From assembly GCF_001427795.1 (NCBI RefSeq), contig NZ_LMHJ01000003.1, positions 147,288 to 211,287 on the forward strand: a DNA stretch of 64,000 bases, given 5' to 3'. This DNA is from Nocardioides sp. Root682 (GTDB lineage Bacteria > Actinomycetota > Actinomycetes > Propionibacteriales > Nocardioidaceae). Positions 43,145-52,436 of this stretch are shown here, piece after piece. The translations under genes and the position numbers were made by a program. The notes beneath the pieces were generated by a model that had not been told where the DNA came from, made no database searches, and saw nothing but the letters and a program-made list of their open reading frames with translations. Each line of letters starts with the position of its first letter. Position 1 is the stretch's first letter.

Positions 43145-44055
43145 CGCGTCACCCCCGTGCCTGAGTGGACGCTGTCGACGCGGTTCATGTCGGGGGCTTC
43201 AGCTTCCATGAACCCAGCGGAATCGTTGAGGAAGCGAGGCAGCGGTTTGCCGTTGGCCATCTGCCGCATCCAGATCAGCGTCGCGACGTAGGCGGAGAGC
43301 AGGGCGACGAGGATGAGTTGACCGACGGGGCTGCGGTAGGGCTCGACATAGGTTCCCGACAGCGCCAGAACGATCAATACGCTGGCGCTGATGAGCGTCA
43401 CCCACCGGGCTGTGGAGCGGGGTTTCGCTCGATCGGCCTCCACTTGGCGTCGAGCGTTGACGTGGGCGGCGACCGAGGTGGCGAGTGCTTCCAGGACGCT
43501 GGCGAGGCCGGCGCCTCGACGGCTGGCGCCGCGGATCAGGGTCGCGGCGATCAGGTCGCCGATGGAATCGTCGAGTTCGTTCGCGAACGCACGTAGCGCC
43601 TTCTGCGTGTCCCAACGTGCGCGGAGCCGGGCCACGAGGCGGGTGACCTCGGAGTTGATGGGTGCCGGGGTCGAGCGCAAGGTCGCGACGAGTGCCTGCT
43701 CGAGGCCGATCCCGATCGTGAGGACTCCTGAGAGCGATCGAGTCCATTCCTCCATCGCTTCCAGGCGGGCGATCTGGGTGGCGGCCGGGGGAGCAGACAA
43801 CAAAGCCGGGAGGCCGAGGACGGCTACGGGTGCGATGAGCAGGGCGAGGACCCACCCGGTGATGACCCAGCCGAGGAGACCGAAGCCGATCCCGGCAAGC
43901 AGCAACACCCGGGTACGAGCGGACAGGGCGAAGTGACGGCTTCGGGTCCTGGACTTCTGACGTGCCGGGAACGTAGAGGGACGTAGTCCCACGACCGTGA
44001 GGAGGACCCCGGCGACGACGAGGCCACCGGCCAGACTGGGGATCAAGGCACTCAC
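43141..44055 (-). CDS. tadB: TadB-like type II secretion F-domain membrane protein
   Basis: A 304-residue protein with membrane helices at the N-terminus (about 7-25, 50-90) and C-terminus (about 215-260) and a T2SSF domain (about 105-230; WTRSLSGVLTIGIGLEQALV, FANELDDSIGDLIAATLIRG). Paired with TadC as the inner-membrane platform of the pilus. It overlaps both tadA (44052-44055) and tadC by 4 bp. Confidence 0.88.
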   Translation of the reverse strand: MSALIPSLAGGLVVAGVLLTVVGLRPSTFPARQKSRTRSRHFALSARTRVLLLAGIGFGLLGWVITGWVLALLIAPVAVLGLPALLSAPPAATQIARLEAMEEWTRSLSGVLTIGIGLEQALVATLRSTPAPINSEVTRLVARLRARWDTQKALRAFANELDDSIGDLIAATLIRGASRRGAGLASVLEALATSVAAHVNARRQVEADRAKPRSTARWVTLISASVLIVLALSGTYVEPYRSPVGQLILVALLSAYVATLIWMRQMANGKPLPRFLNDSAGFMEAEAPDMNRVDSVHSGTGVTR

Positions 44056-45566
44056 AGCCCGACTCGGTACGGCTGGGCGGAGAGGTAGCCGGCGAGGTCG
44101 AACCCGTGGACGGCCAGCGCCCGGTAGTCGTCAGGCAACACATCAGGCACGGCCACACCAATGCTGTCGGCGCGGAACACGTGGGTCGTGGCGTACCCGA
44201 CTTCCTTCTCCCCGGGGGCCAGGGCGACGATCTCCGCGACCCGCCGCATCCGCTGTGCAAGCCCCGGTGCGGTGGTGGTTTCCATGCTGAGCTGCACGAT
44301 GAGATCGACTGTTGCGGCGAGCTTGCTGGTCGCCAGCCCCTGGGTGACGTGGGGTCCGGCCTCCATGGCGCAGGTGACGAGCTTGCGGACGGCGGTGACC
44401 GCATCGGCGGCGTGGGTGGTGGAGATGGAGCCGGTGCCCGACTCCATGGCCTTGATCATCGCCCAGATCTCCTTGCCTCGGACCTCGCCGACGATCTGAC
44501 GCGAGAGGTTGAACCGGAAGGAGTCGACGAGCGCCTCGTCCAAGGTGAACTCGCCGGCCTGGCGCCCATCCGGGCCGCGCTCACCCGAACCCGGCCGCGA
44601 CTCCCACGCGTGCACAATCTTGTGGCGACCGAGCTCGTGGAGGTGCAGTTCGTACTCGGTTTCAAACGTGCCGATCGCCTCCAACGCGTCGATCTCCGCA
44701 CACAGGGCACGGACCAGCGTCGTCTTCCCGGCACCCTGCGCACCCGCAACCACGATGGAACGACGAGCCCGCACCGCCGCGCGCAAGAAGGACGCAGCGA
44801 CCGGGGTCATCATGTCTCTGGCGACGAGGTCGTCGAGAGTGACCTGCATAAGCCGGTGGCGACGGATCACCACCGACGGACGCGGCGTAACCCACGCGGC
44901 CGCAGCCAGGCGGGAACCGCCATCGAGTCGCAGATGGAGCCGCGGCTGTGCCTCGGAGAAGGACCGGGCGTTGACCTCACTGCGAGAAGCCAGGAACACC
45001 AGGAAGTCGATCAACTCCTGATCCGAATCGGCCACGGGTGGCCCGTCGATGAGTGTGCCGTCGATGAGTTCGAGCAGGACGTTGTCGTGGCCCACGATGA
45101 CGATGTTCTCGATGCGGTCATCGTCGACCAGCGGCTGCAGCCGACCGAGGCGGAACAGCGAATCGAACACCGCCTGGGCGGTGGCCTGCTGGCGGGCCGG
45201 ACTCCACGAACCGTGGCCAGCATCCACCGCATCGGCCATCGCCGAATCGATCAGGTCCAGCACGATCGAGCGCCCAAGCTCCTGCTGGGCGGCCTTGTCG
45301 AGCCGACCTCGGTCGCCGGTTACCGCTTGGCTGAGCTGTTCAGAGGCCTGGGCCCGCAGAGCTGCGACGGTCGACCAGTCGACGTCAGCGTTCGAGACCG
45401 GCGGCGTGACGACGGGATCATCCAAATGAGCATGGTCCGGTACGCCGTCGGCCGATTGGTTGGGCTGGTCGACGGTGTTGACCTGGTTGGGGTGGTTGAA
45501 CAAGGGGAGTCGGGACAGATTGCCGTACTCGCCGTACTCGTTGAAGTAGCGGAACGCTTCACTCAC
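44052..45566 (-). CDS. tadA: TadA/CpaF-family pilus assembly ATPase
   Basis: A 504-residue secretion ATPase. Walker A is VAGAQGAGKTTLVRAL (273-288), the Asp box and Walker B region follow (TFETEYELHLHEL, VGEVRGKEIWAMIKAMESGT), and a His box is at STTHAADAV. The N-terminal 60 residues are low-complexity. It drives pilin assembly at the membrane. GTG 45566 has GGAGGT seven bases upstream and overlaps the TGA of the TadZ-like gene. Together with TadB and TadC it forms the core machine. Relationship to conjugation ATPases (VirB11) is possible but gene order favours Tad. Confidence 0.92.
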   Translation of the reverse strand: MSEAFRYFNEYGEYGNLSRLPLFNHPNQVNTVDQPNQSADGVPDHAHLDDPVVTPPVSNADVDWSTVAALRAQASEQLSQAVTGDRGRLDKAAQQELGRSIVLDLIDSAMADAVDAGHGSWSPARQQATAQAVFDSLFRLGRLQPLVDDDRIENIVIVGHDNVLLELIDGTLIDGPPVADSDQELIDFLVFLASRSEVNARSFSEAQPRLHLRLDGGSRLAAAAWVTPRPSVVIRRHRLMQVTLDDLVARDMMTPVAASFLRAAVRARRSIVVAGAQGAGKTTLVRALCAEIDALEAIGTFETEYELHLHELGRHKIVHAWESRPGSGERGPDGRQAGEFTLDEALVDSFRFNLSRQIVGEVRGKEIWAMIKAMESGTGSISTTHAADAVTAVRKLVTCAMEAGPHVTQGLATSKLAATVDLIVQLSMETTTAPGLAQRMRRVAEIVALAPGEKEVGYATTHVFRADSIGVAVPDVLPDDYRALAVHGFDLAGYLSAQPYRVGL

Positions 45567-46330
45567 GGGGCCACCTCCAGTGCGAGCGAGATCCGACGCC
45601 GAGTGACCTGCGCACCGATGGCCTGGGCTGCGGCGTGCAGGCTGCGGACGTAGGGACCGGTTTCGAAGTGCCGGGGCGGTGCGCTTCCGCGGTGGTAGAC
45701 CGCCGCGGCCGCCGGGTCGTCGGGAAGGTCCGCAATGACGGGCATGCCCAGGACCTTCGACACCTCTGTGGCTCGGTACGGCTGCCCCTCCCCGACCAGC
45801 AGCAGGCCGGGGTGGCGCCACCCGGTCGCCGGGTGGCGGATGGTCTCGGCCCACGACCGGGCAGCCGAGATCGCCGGCAGGGTGGCGCGAGTGACCAGCA
45901 AGCTCAGGTCAGCGGCCTCGAGCAGCGGCTGCGGTGAACTGGCGAGCCCGAGGCGGCCGGCGTCGACGATGACGTCCTGCCCGTTGGCCTCCAAGTCACG
46001 GAGCGCGTCGGCGAGCGGATCCCACACCTCCCGCAACGCCGCAGCCTGGGCGTGGGACCGGGTGCCAACCACGACGGAGACAATCGGCGTCAGCGGTCGG
46101 ACAACCTCACGCAGAGCGTCGCCCACGGCCAGCGGCGACAGGGCGAGCTCGATCAGCCCGACGTCGTACGGCGTGGTCCCGCGCAGGAACCCGGCCAAGA
46201 TCCCAGAGCCGCCGGTCGGGTCCCCCTCGACCAGCAGCACCGGACGCGGCCAGCACAACGCCAGACCAACGGCCGTGCTGGTGACCCCGGGTGATCCCGA
46301 CGCGGAGGTCAGACAGATGAGGGCCATCAC
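45563..46330 (-). CDS. TadZ/CpaE-like ParA-superfamily protein
   Basis: A 255-residue protein with a ParA/MinD fold: SASGSPGVTSTAVGLALCWP (a variant P-loop lacking the usual Lys-Thr, so possibly unable to hydrolyse ATP), VLLVEGDPTGGSG (switch I-like) and DVIVDAGRLG (Walker B-like). TadZ/CpaE proteins place the pilus machine in the cell. GTG-ATG start (46330/46327) overlapping the CpaB-like stop; the stop overlaps tadA. Confidence 0.8.
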   Translation of the reverse strand: MMALICLTSASGSPGVTSTAVGLALCWPRPVLLVEGDPTGGSGILAGFLRGTTPYDVGLIELALSPLAVGDALREVVRPLTPIVSVVVGTRSHAQAAALREVWDPLADALRDLEANGQDVIVDAGRLGLASSPQPLLEAADLSLLVTRATLPAISAARSWAETIRHPATGWRHPGLLLVGEGQPYRATEVSKVLGMPVIADLPDDPAAAAVYHRGSAPPRHFETGPYVRSLHAAAQAIGAQVTRRRISLALEVAP

Positions 46331-47004
46331 TGGTCTCCCGAATCCAGAATCAGTGCCACGTTCCCGGTGGCCGCCCGTGCCGCGAGGAGCCCGGCATCGC
46401 CGTATGGCACCAGGACGTTGACGATAGTGTTGCCGGTCGTCTCATCCAGCGAGGTGTCAACGACCTCCGCACCCGTGAACTGCGCACTGCCCGCCGACAC
46501 GTCGCCGTCGGTGCCGGGGGTCAGGACGATCCGGACCTTGTCCCCGCCATGCATCGGCAACGCCGGTACCTGAGCCGGCGTCAGCGATATCCCCACGATC
46601 GACTGCCCCTGCGGCGGAAGCGACTCTTCGGTCGTCGACTCGGCCGTCAGGAGTCCGCCGGCAGCGACGTCCAGGGCCGCACGTTGGCCGACGATGTCGT
46701 CGTACGCCGAGGCAGCGAGCGGCTCGAGCGCCGGGTCGCCGTTGATCCTGACCCGTTGGAGGTCTTCGGCGGTGATCATTTCACCGCGGTGGATGGTGTC
46801 GCGAGCAGCCAGGACCTCCACGGTGTTCGTCGTCGCGCTCCACGCCCACGCACCCAGCAGACACCCGAACGCAGTGACCGCGACACCAGCGACGATCAGG
46901 GCTGGTCGCTTCCGCAGTTTGGGCGGGGGACTCATGACCCCGTCGGAGGCGGCCGTGGCAGGGCGGGGGCCGGTGTTCCGGTCCGATCGGATACTGGTGG
47001 TCAT
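46327..47004 (-). CDS. CpaB/RcpC-like pilus protein with SAF domain
   Basis: A 225-residue protein with one N-terminal membrane helix (about 36-57) and a SAF domain (about 62-130; VLAARDTIHRGEMITAEDLQ), followed by a C-terminal beta domain (PMHGGDKVRIVLTPGTDG). This matches CpaB/RcpC, the periplasmic pilus secretion component. It is first in the ATPase part of the Tad operon. ATG 47004 with GAGGGAG upstream. Confidence 0.85.
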   Translation of the reverse strand: MTTSIRSDRNTGPRPATAASDGVMSPPPKLRKRPALIVAGVAVTAFGCLLGAWAWSATTNTVEVLAARDTIHRGEMITAEDLQRVRINGDPALEPLAASAYDDIVGQRAALDVAAGGLLTAESTTEESLPPQGQSIVGISLTPAQVPALPMHGGDKVRIVLTPGTDGDVSAGSAQFTGAEVVDTSLDETTGNTIVNVLVPYGDAGLLAARAATGNVALILDSGDQ

Positions 47005-47029
47005 CGTCGTATCTCCCTCGCGCAGTTCG

Positions 47030-47983
47030 TCAGTTCACGAGCACCTGCGCCTCGCCGACCCGGATCTGGGTCGAGCGGCTGAGACCGTCCAAGCGGATCG
47101 TCCCGGTCTGACCCGCGCCCGACCAGGTGACGACCCAGGTCGAGGTCGCGGTGACCGTGTACGCCTCGTCAGGTTCGCGTGCGCTCGTCTTCGAGTAGGT
47201 ATGGCCGCAGTCGGGAGAGTCCCTCCGCCCGTAGGACGGCTTGTACGGCGAACCGGCGCTCCGGCACACCACCTCGGTGCCGTCGCCCATGTCCCACCCG
47301 ATGCGTTCGACTTTCGCGGTCGCAGTGATCGTGATGCCGCCCGCGGAGGCGCTGGCCGTGATCGGGCCGAATGTGTGGTCGTTCGGTGCCTGCACCCACA
47401 TCCACACCGGCATCCCGACCAGACCGATGCTGTCCGGACCGGGCTTCGGGACGATCCCGATGTCGACCGCTTTGAGTTTCATCTTCGCCACCGCGACCTG
47501 TGCGACCTCACGAGGAGAAGGACCGGCACGTGATCCCGGTGGCGGGTCCTGCGCCCAGATCGTGATCAGCAGACCCGTCTGTGGTTGGAAGCAGAAGTAG
47601 ACCGCCCCGTCACCAGGCTCGTGCCCCTTCCAGCCCGGATCACCAGCAAGGGGCTGAGGGGCCAATGCCCGGATGTAGCAGTTGTACGCGTTCGACCAGT
47701 AGCCGTCCTTCGTTGAACAGGGGACAGGTCCAGCCGGTGGCTTCACCACGCCCTGCTTCGCCGGATCCCAGTAGCAGGCCTGCCCGCCACCGGTGCTCTT
47801 CGGCTCATCGTCAGAAGGATCAGGATCGTCGCTCGGAACCACAACCTCGATCGCACACTCGCCGGTAATCGGATCGACGAGGTCACATTTGGGTTCCGAC
47901 GCGGCTACTGATCCACCTGCGAGGACCACGGTGCCAGCAACCATCAACCACGCGACGACGCCTCGGCTCAGGAATCGGCACAT
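47030..47983 (-). CDS. Secreted protein associated with the Tad locus, 317 aa
   Basis: A predicted exported protein: signal peptide (about 1-28; GVVAWLMVAGTVVLAGGSVA), eight or more cysteines likely forming disulfides, and a mostly beta body (DGAVYFCFQPQTGLLITIWA, VWMWVQAPNDHTFGPITASA, GWDMGDGTEVVCRS). No named domain recognised. A PKD-like motif W-D-x-GDG suggests an Ig-type fold in the middle. It overlaps the upstream lipoprotein gene by 16 bp. It may coat or anchor the pilus; inference only. Confidence 0.72.
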   Translation of the reverse strand: MCRFLSRGVVAWLMVAGTVVLAGGSVAASEPKCDLVDPITGECAIEVVVPSDDPDPSDDEPKSTGGGQACYWDPAKQGVVKPPAGPVPCSTKDGYWSNAYNCYIRALAPQPLAGDPGWKGHEPGDGAVYFCFQPQTGLLITIWAQDPPPGSRAGPSPREVAQVAVAKMKLKAVDIGIVPKPGPDSIGLVGMPVWMWVQAPNDHTFGPITASASAGGITITATAKVERIGWDMGDGTEVVCRSAGSPYKPSYGRRDSPDCGHTYSKTSAREPDEAYTVTATSTWVVTWSGAGQTGTIRLDGLSRSTQIRVGEAQVLVN

Positions 47984-48582
47984 GGCGCCTGCTCAAGGTC
48001 CTGGCCCGATGCCACCCGCCAACCGTCGGACGGGGCCGTGGCGTACCGGTAGTTCGCGACCATGTATCGGCTCCACCCGCGATTGGGTAGATCGGGATCT
48101 GTCACAGACTTCCCGGACGCATCGACGACGTCAGCGTTGCTGACGTCCCAGCAGACGTCGATCTGGACGACGGGAACGCGACCGGCGTTGGGAGCGGAGT
48201 TGTCGAGGTTGACGGACTGGATCTTCAGTTCGACGATCTCGGTGACGCCGACCTGGTGACGGTCCTTCTCGCGCTCGCGGCGGATCAAGTTGGTCTGCGC
48301 GCCCAACTGAATGCCAATTGCCACGGTCCTCAATTCCGACAAGGGCGTCGCCGGTTCCATCCTGACCTTGTCCAGCACGGAGAAGTAGCGCTCGATCAGT
48401 CGAGTGGCGTCAGCGGCTGCAACCTCGGAGGGTGACGTCGGTGTCGGCGAGGACGCGCTCGACGTCGTGGAGCTACTGGCGTCGGGAGGCGCGGGTTCAG
48501 GATCGCTGTTCGTGCAGGCGGTGACCGCGACCAACACCAGTGCGCCGGCCGCCCACGACTTCATCCCGAGAAACTGAGTCAT
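47968..48582 (-). CDS. Lipoprotein associated with the Tad locus
   Basis: A 204-residue lipoprotein. The lipobox ends at C23 (LVAVTAC), followed by a Ser/Thr/Pro-rich linker (28-50) and a folded domain with an NTF2-like look (TRLIERYFSVLDKVRMEPAT, GWRVASGQDLEQAPC). ATG 48582 or an internal ATG at residue 7. First gene of the Tad-associated minus-strand run; it overlaps the secreted-protein gene. Confidence 0.75.
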   Translation of the reverse strand: MTQFLGMKSWAAGALVLVAVTACTNSDPEPAPPDASSSTTSSASSPTPTSPSEVAAADATRLIERYFSVLDKVRMEPATPLSELRTVAIGIQLGAQTNLIRREREKDRHQVGVTEIVELKIQSVNLDNSAPNAGRVPVVQIDVCWDVSNADVVDASGKSVTDPDLPNRGWSRYMVANYRYATAPSDGWRVASGQDLEQAPCADS

Positions 48583-48908
48583 AGGAATTCCGTTTCCTCT
48601 CACCCGTTGGGGTTCGAGGCCGGACGGCGTCCCGCAGCTGCTTGCCGCCGTCTGGCCAACATCGTAAGCCCGATTTCGTGATTCGGCCGCTGCGCTTTCC
48701 ACAGGACCTCAACCTTCAGGTACTCCCCTCCCACCACCCCGCTCCTTCTTCACCCAGCCCCTCACTCCCATCAAGCCCTTCCCCGCCACCCCTTCCGCTC
48801 TCCATCTCTCTCCCCTCCTCCTACCGCTCCTTCTCCCCACACGCATTGCACCTCGAGGTGGTCTGTGGATGAAGGTGCGCACCTGAGATCTGTGGAACGG
48901 AAACGGCC
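48583..48908. other. Candidate oriT / promoter region before the relaxase
   Basis: 326 bp between the divergent lipoprotein and relaxase genes. It contains an imperfect inverted repeat with 12-nt arms (48618-48629 and 48646-48657), an almost pure pyrimidine tract of about 120 nt (48720-48842), and two perfect 12-bp palindromes, CACCTCGAGGTG (48849-48860) and AGGTGCGCACCT (48873-48884). oriT sites usually lie beside the relaxase gene and contain inverted repeats, so this is the best oriT candidate in the window. No nic consensus was recognised. Confidence 0.5.
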
Positions 48909-51900
48909 GTGACGGTCTCGCTGCGGCGAATGTCGGCGGGCACGGGCTACCAGTACCTGCTGCGCAGCGTCGTGGCTGGCGACGGCAACCGCGCCATGTC
49001 GACACCGCTCACGCGCTACTACGCGGAGACGGGTACGCCACCCGGTCGCTGGATGGGCTCGGGCCTGGGCGCGTTCGGCGACAGGCGCCTCCAGCCGGGC
49101 ATGCAAGTGAGCGAAGCGCAGCTCGCGCTGCTGATCGGGATGGGCCGCGACCCCGTGACCGGTGACCAACTGGGACTCGCCTATCCGACGTACAAGAAGC
49201 TGTCGGCACGGATCGAGGAACGCGTCGCTGAACTGGACCCGGAGATGAGCCAGGAGGACTGTGCGGCCGAGACGAGCCGCATCGAAGCGGAGGAAACCAA
49301 AGCGGGAGGACGGCATGCGGTCGCGGGCTTCGACCTGACGTTCAGTGTGCCGAAGTCGGTCTCGGTCCTGTGGGGCGTGGCCGATGCCGCGACGCAGGAA
49401 CGGATCGTCAACGTCCACCACGCAGCGGTGGGCGACGTGCTGGCGTACTTCGAGCGCGAGGTCGCCGCGACTCGATCCGGACTGGCAGACAGCGATGGAG
49501 CGGTCGCCCAGGTCGGTGTTGCCGGGCTCGCGGCCGTCGCGTACGACCATTACGACTCGCGCGCGGGTGACCCGCAGCTCCATACCCACTTGGTGGTGTC
49601 GAACAAGGTCCTCACGCTGCGCGACGGACAGTGGCGCAGCCTTGACGGACGCCCGGTCTTCGCCTCGGTCACCGGCCTCTCCGCGTACTACAACGCGCTG
49701 CTTGCCGACCGGCTGACGCGTGAACTCGGCGTCGAGTGGGAGCTGCGCCAAAGAGGCGTTGACCGGAACCCGCGGTGGGAGATCGTTGGCGTCAGTGACG
49801 AGCTGATCGCCGAGTTTTCAAGTAGGACCCGTGAGATCGAACTCAAGAAGGACGACCTCATCGGCGAGTACGTCGCCCGGCACGGTCGGATGCCCTCAGA
49901 GAAGACGATCGTCGAACTCCGTGCCCAAGCCACCCTCGCCACCCGGCCACCAAAGGAAACCCGATCACTCGCCGAGCTGACCGCCCAGTGGCGTGAGCGA
50001 GCCGCAGAGCGCACCGGCACGGAACCGACAGCGTGGGCAGCGTCCTTGCTCGACAACGCTGCCGGGTCACTCAGCGTGGACGACGTCCCACTCGCGGCCA
50101 TCGAAGCAATCGGCGCGGACGTGGTGGCCGCGGTCAGCGTCAAACGCTCGGTCTGGAGCCACTGGAACCTGCTCGCCGAGGCCTCGAAGCAGACCATGGA
50201 CCTGCGCTTCGCCAGCACCGCTGACCGTGAAGCGGTGGTGGCGATGGTGGTCGATGCAGCCCAGTTCCAGTCGGTGTCGCTCACGCCACCGGAGTTGGCG
50301 TCCAGTCCGGTCCGGTTCCAGCGCGAGGACGGGACCAGCATCTTCCGCCCACGCCATTCGGTGAAGTACTCCTCGACCGCGGTCATCGACGCCGAAGCCC
50401 GGCTCCTCGAACGCTCCGAGGACCTCACGGCACCCTCGGTTCGGCCAGCCGACGTGATGCGCGCGATCCGTGATTGCCGTGCGGCGCTCAGCGCCGAACA
50501 GCGGACGGCGTTGGAGTCCATCACCAGTTCCGGACGCTTGGTCGACCTGCTCGTCGGCCCGGCCGGGGCGGGCAAGACCACGACCATGCGAACGCTGCGC
50601 TCGGCATGGATCCGCGAACACGGCCGCGGGAGTGTCGTCGGTCTCGCACCGTCAGCCACCGCAGCTCAGGCCCTGGCCGACGACCTCCGGATCGCGTGCG
50701 ACAACACCGCCAAATGGCTCCACGAGTACGACCACGGCCGAACCGACCTCCGCCCCGGGCAGTTGGTGATCATCGACGAGGCCACCCTCGCCGGAACCAC
50801 GACCCTCGACCGGATCAGCGGCATCGCCGACGGTGCTGGCGCGAAGGTGTTGCTCGTCGGCGACCCGCACCAACTCCAGTCCGTCGACGCTGGCGGAGCG
50901 TTCGCTCTCCTGCTCGACCGCCGTACTGATGCCCCTGAGCTGAGCGAGATCCACCGGTTCGTGAACAGGTGGGAGAAGTACGCGTCGCTCGCCCTGCGTC
51001 GAGGGGAGGTCGAGATCATCTCGACCTACATTCGGCAGGACCGCATCCGTGAAGGAATGACCGACGCCATGCTCGACGCCGCCTACGAAGCCTGGCGTGC
51101 AGACACCGACGCCGGAATGTCTAGTGTGCTCGTGACTGAGTCCGCGCGCGCCGTACAAGCACTCAACGAACGCGCCCGCGCTGAGCGGCTCCTCCTCGAC
51201 GGAGCCGTCAACAGCCGAGAAGTCCGCCTCGTCGGCGGCAGCCGGGCCTCTGTGGGCGACGTCGTGATCACGCGACGTAACGACCGCACGATCCGAACAA
51301 AGCCAGGCGGCTGGGTCATGAACGGCGACCGCTGGCGCATCACCGACATCCGACGCGACGGGTCGGTGATCGTCGACCGTGTCGGCCGGCGACGTCGGGG
51401 CAGCACCGTCCTGCCGTCGGGTTACGTCGAGCGGCACCTCGACTTGGGGTACGCGGTCACCGCCCACCGCGCCCAGGGCATCACCGTCGACACCTCCCAC
51501 GTCGTCGTCACCCCGACCACGACCCGGGAGAACCTCTACGTATCGATGAGCCGCGGCCGGGAATCGAACATCGCCTATGTCGCTTTCGACCAACCCGACG
51601 AGAGCCACTCGACCCCGGAACCCGAGGACGTCTCGGCTCGCACCGTGCTGTGCGGGGTACTTCAGCACAGTGGTGCCAGTTTGTCCGCCCACCAGACGAT
51701 GGAAGCCGAGTACGCCATCCACGGCGGAATCGACCGCCTCGCCGCCGAACTCGAGACCATCGCTGCCGAGGCCCAACACGACCGCTTCGTCGACCTGCTC
51801 AGCCGGTCCGGACTGACCACCGCCCAGCAGACTGCGGTCGTCGAGTCGACAGCATCCGGACCCCTCAAAGCCGCGCTCCGACAGGCGGAGGCCTACCACC

Positions 51901-52436
51901 ACGACCTGGATACCCTTGTCCCGCGAGTCGTCGGCCAGCACGGCTTCGGCGACGCCGACGACATCTCCGCCGTCCTCCGGTACCGGATCGAGAAGTGCGC
52001 CTCGACAGCACCCCGCGGCTGCCGACTCCGGCCGAGGTTGATCGCAGGACTGATCCCGGAACCGCTCGGCCCCATGCCAGCCGAGGACCGTCAAGCGATC
52101 GAAGAGCGCAAGCACCTCATCGAGGCGCGCGCCAATGCGCTGGCCCAGGGGGCCGTCAGGATGCACGCCGCCTGGATTCGTGCGCTGGCTGAGCCGCCCG
52201 TCGGCCAGACTGACCGAGCCGCGAGGGGTAGCAACATCGCCACGGTCGCCGCCTACCGCGATCGTTATCAGATCACCTCGGATCTTCCCGTCGGCCGGGG
52301 AGCGTCCACCGTGGTACAGCGGGCCGATCGCAGGCGAGCCATCCAGGCTGCGCGGGGCGGCGCTTGGGTGGTCGTCGGCATGCAGCCCGAGCGGCCAGAC
52401 CTATCCGCGGAAGGATGGGCGATTGCCGCGCCGTAG
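48909..52436 (+). CDS. MobF-family conjugative relaxase-helicase (TraA/TrwC-like)
   Basis: A 1175-residue transfer initiator. The N-terminal TrwC relaxase domain (about 1-330) has catalytic tyrosines Y37-Y38 (LTRYYAETG) and the metal-binding histidines in HYDSRAGDPQLHTHLVVSNK. The helicase part has Walker A VGPAGAGKTTT (about 548) and Walker B VIIDEATLAG. Late helicase motifs include VTAHRAQGITVDTSHVV and YVSMSRGRES. It would nick oriT and drive transfer of one strand to the recipient through the coupling protein. GTG start with weak ribosome binding site. It ends before a 416-bp gap. Confidence 0.93.
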   Translation: MTVSLRRMSAGTGYQYLLRSVVAGDGNRAMSTPLTRYYAETGTPPGRWMGSGLGAFGDRRLQPGMQVSEAQLALLIGMGRDPVTGDQLGLAYPTYKKLSARIEERVAELDPEMSQEDCAAETSRIEAEETKAGGRHAVAGFDLTFSVPKSVSVLWGVADAATQERIVNVHHAAVGDVLAYFEREVAATRSGLADSDGAVAQVGVAGLAAVAYDHYDSRAGDPQLHTHLVVSNKVLTLRDGQWRSLDGRPVFASVTGLSAYYNALLADRLTRELGVEWELRQRGVDRNPRWEIVGVSDELIAEFSSRTREIELKKDDLIGEYVARHGRMPSEKTIVELRAQATLATRPPKETRSLAELTAQWRERAAERTGTEPTAWAASLLDNAAGSLSVDDVPLAAIEAIGADVVAAVSVKRSVWSHWNLLAEASKQTMDLRFASTADREAVVAMVVDAAQFQSVSLTPPELASSPVRFQREDGTSIFRPRHSVKYSSTAVIDAEARLLERSEDLTAPSVRPADVMRAIRDCRAALSAEQRTALESITSSGRLVDLLVGPAGAGKTTTMRTLRSAWIREHGRGSVVGLAPSATAAQALADDLRIACDNTAKWLHEYDHGRTDLRPGQLVIIDEATLAGTTTLDRISGIADGAGAKVLLVGDPHQLQSVDAGGAFALLLDRRTDAPELSEIHRFVNRWEKYASLALRRGEVEIISTYIRQDRIREGMTDAMLDAAYEAWRADTDAGMSSVLVTESARAVQALNERARAERLLLDGAVNSREVRLVGGSRASVGDVVITRRNDRTIRTKPGGWVMNGDRWRITDIRRDGSVIVDRVGRRRRGSTVLPSGYVERHLDLGYAVTAHRAQGITVDTSHVVVTPTTTRENLYVSMSRGRESNIAYVAFDQPDESHSTPEPEDVSARTVLCGVLQHSGASLSAHQTMEAEYAIHGGIDRLAAELETIAAEAQHDRFVDLLSRSGLTTAQQTAVVESTASGPLKAALRQAEAYHHDLDTLVPRVVGQHGFGDADDISAVLRYRIEKCASTAPRGCRLRPRLIAGLIPEPLGPMPAEDRQAIEERKHLIEARANALAQGAVRMHAAWIRALAEPPVGQTDRAARGSNIATVAAYRDRYQITSDLPVGRGASTVVQRADRRRAIQAARGGAWVVVGMQPERPDLSAEGWAIAAP

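Noticed and set aside
44106..45653. 515-codon open frame opposite tadA
   Set aside because: Opposite strand of a strongly conserved ATPase; no ribosome binding site or recognisable domain.
45563..46330. ParA partner of the ParB-like protein
   Set aside because: It lies in the Tad operon beside tadA, has a degenerate P-loop, and is 11 kb from parB; TadZ/CpaE fits better.
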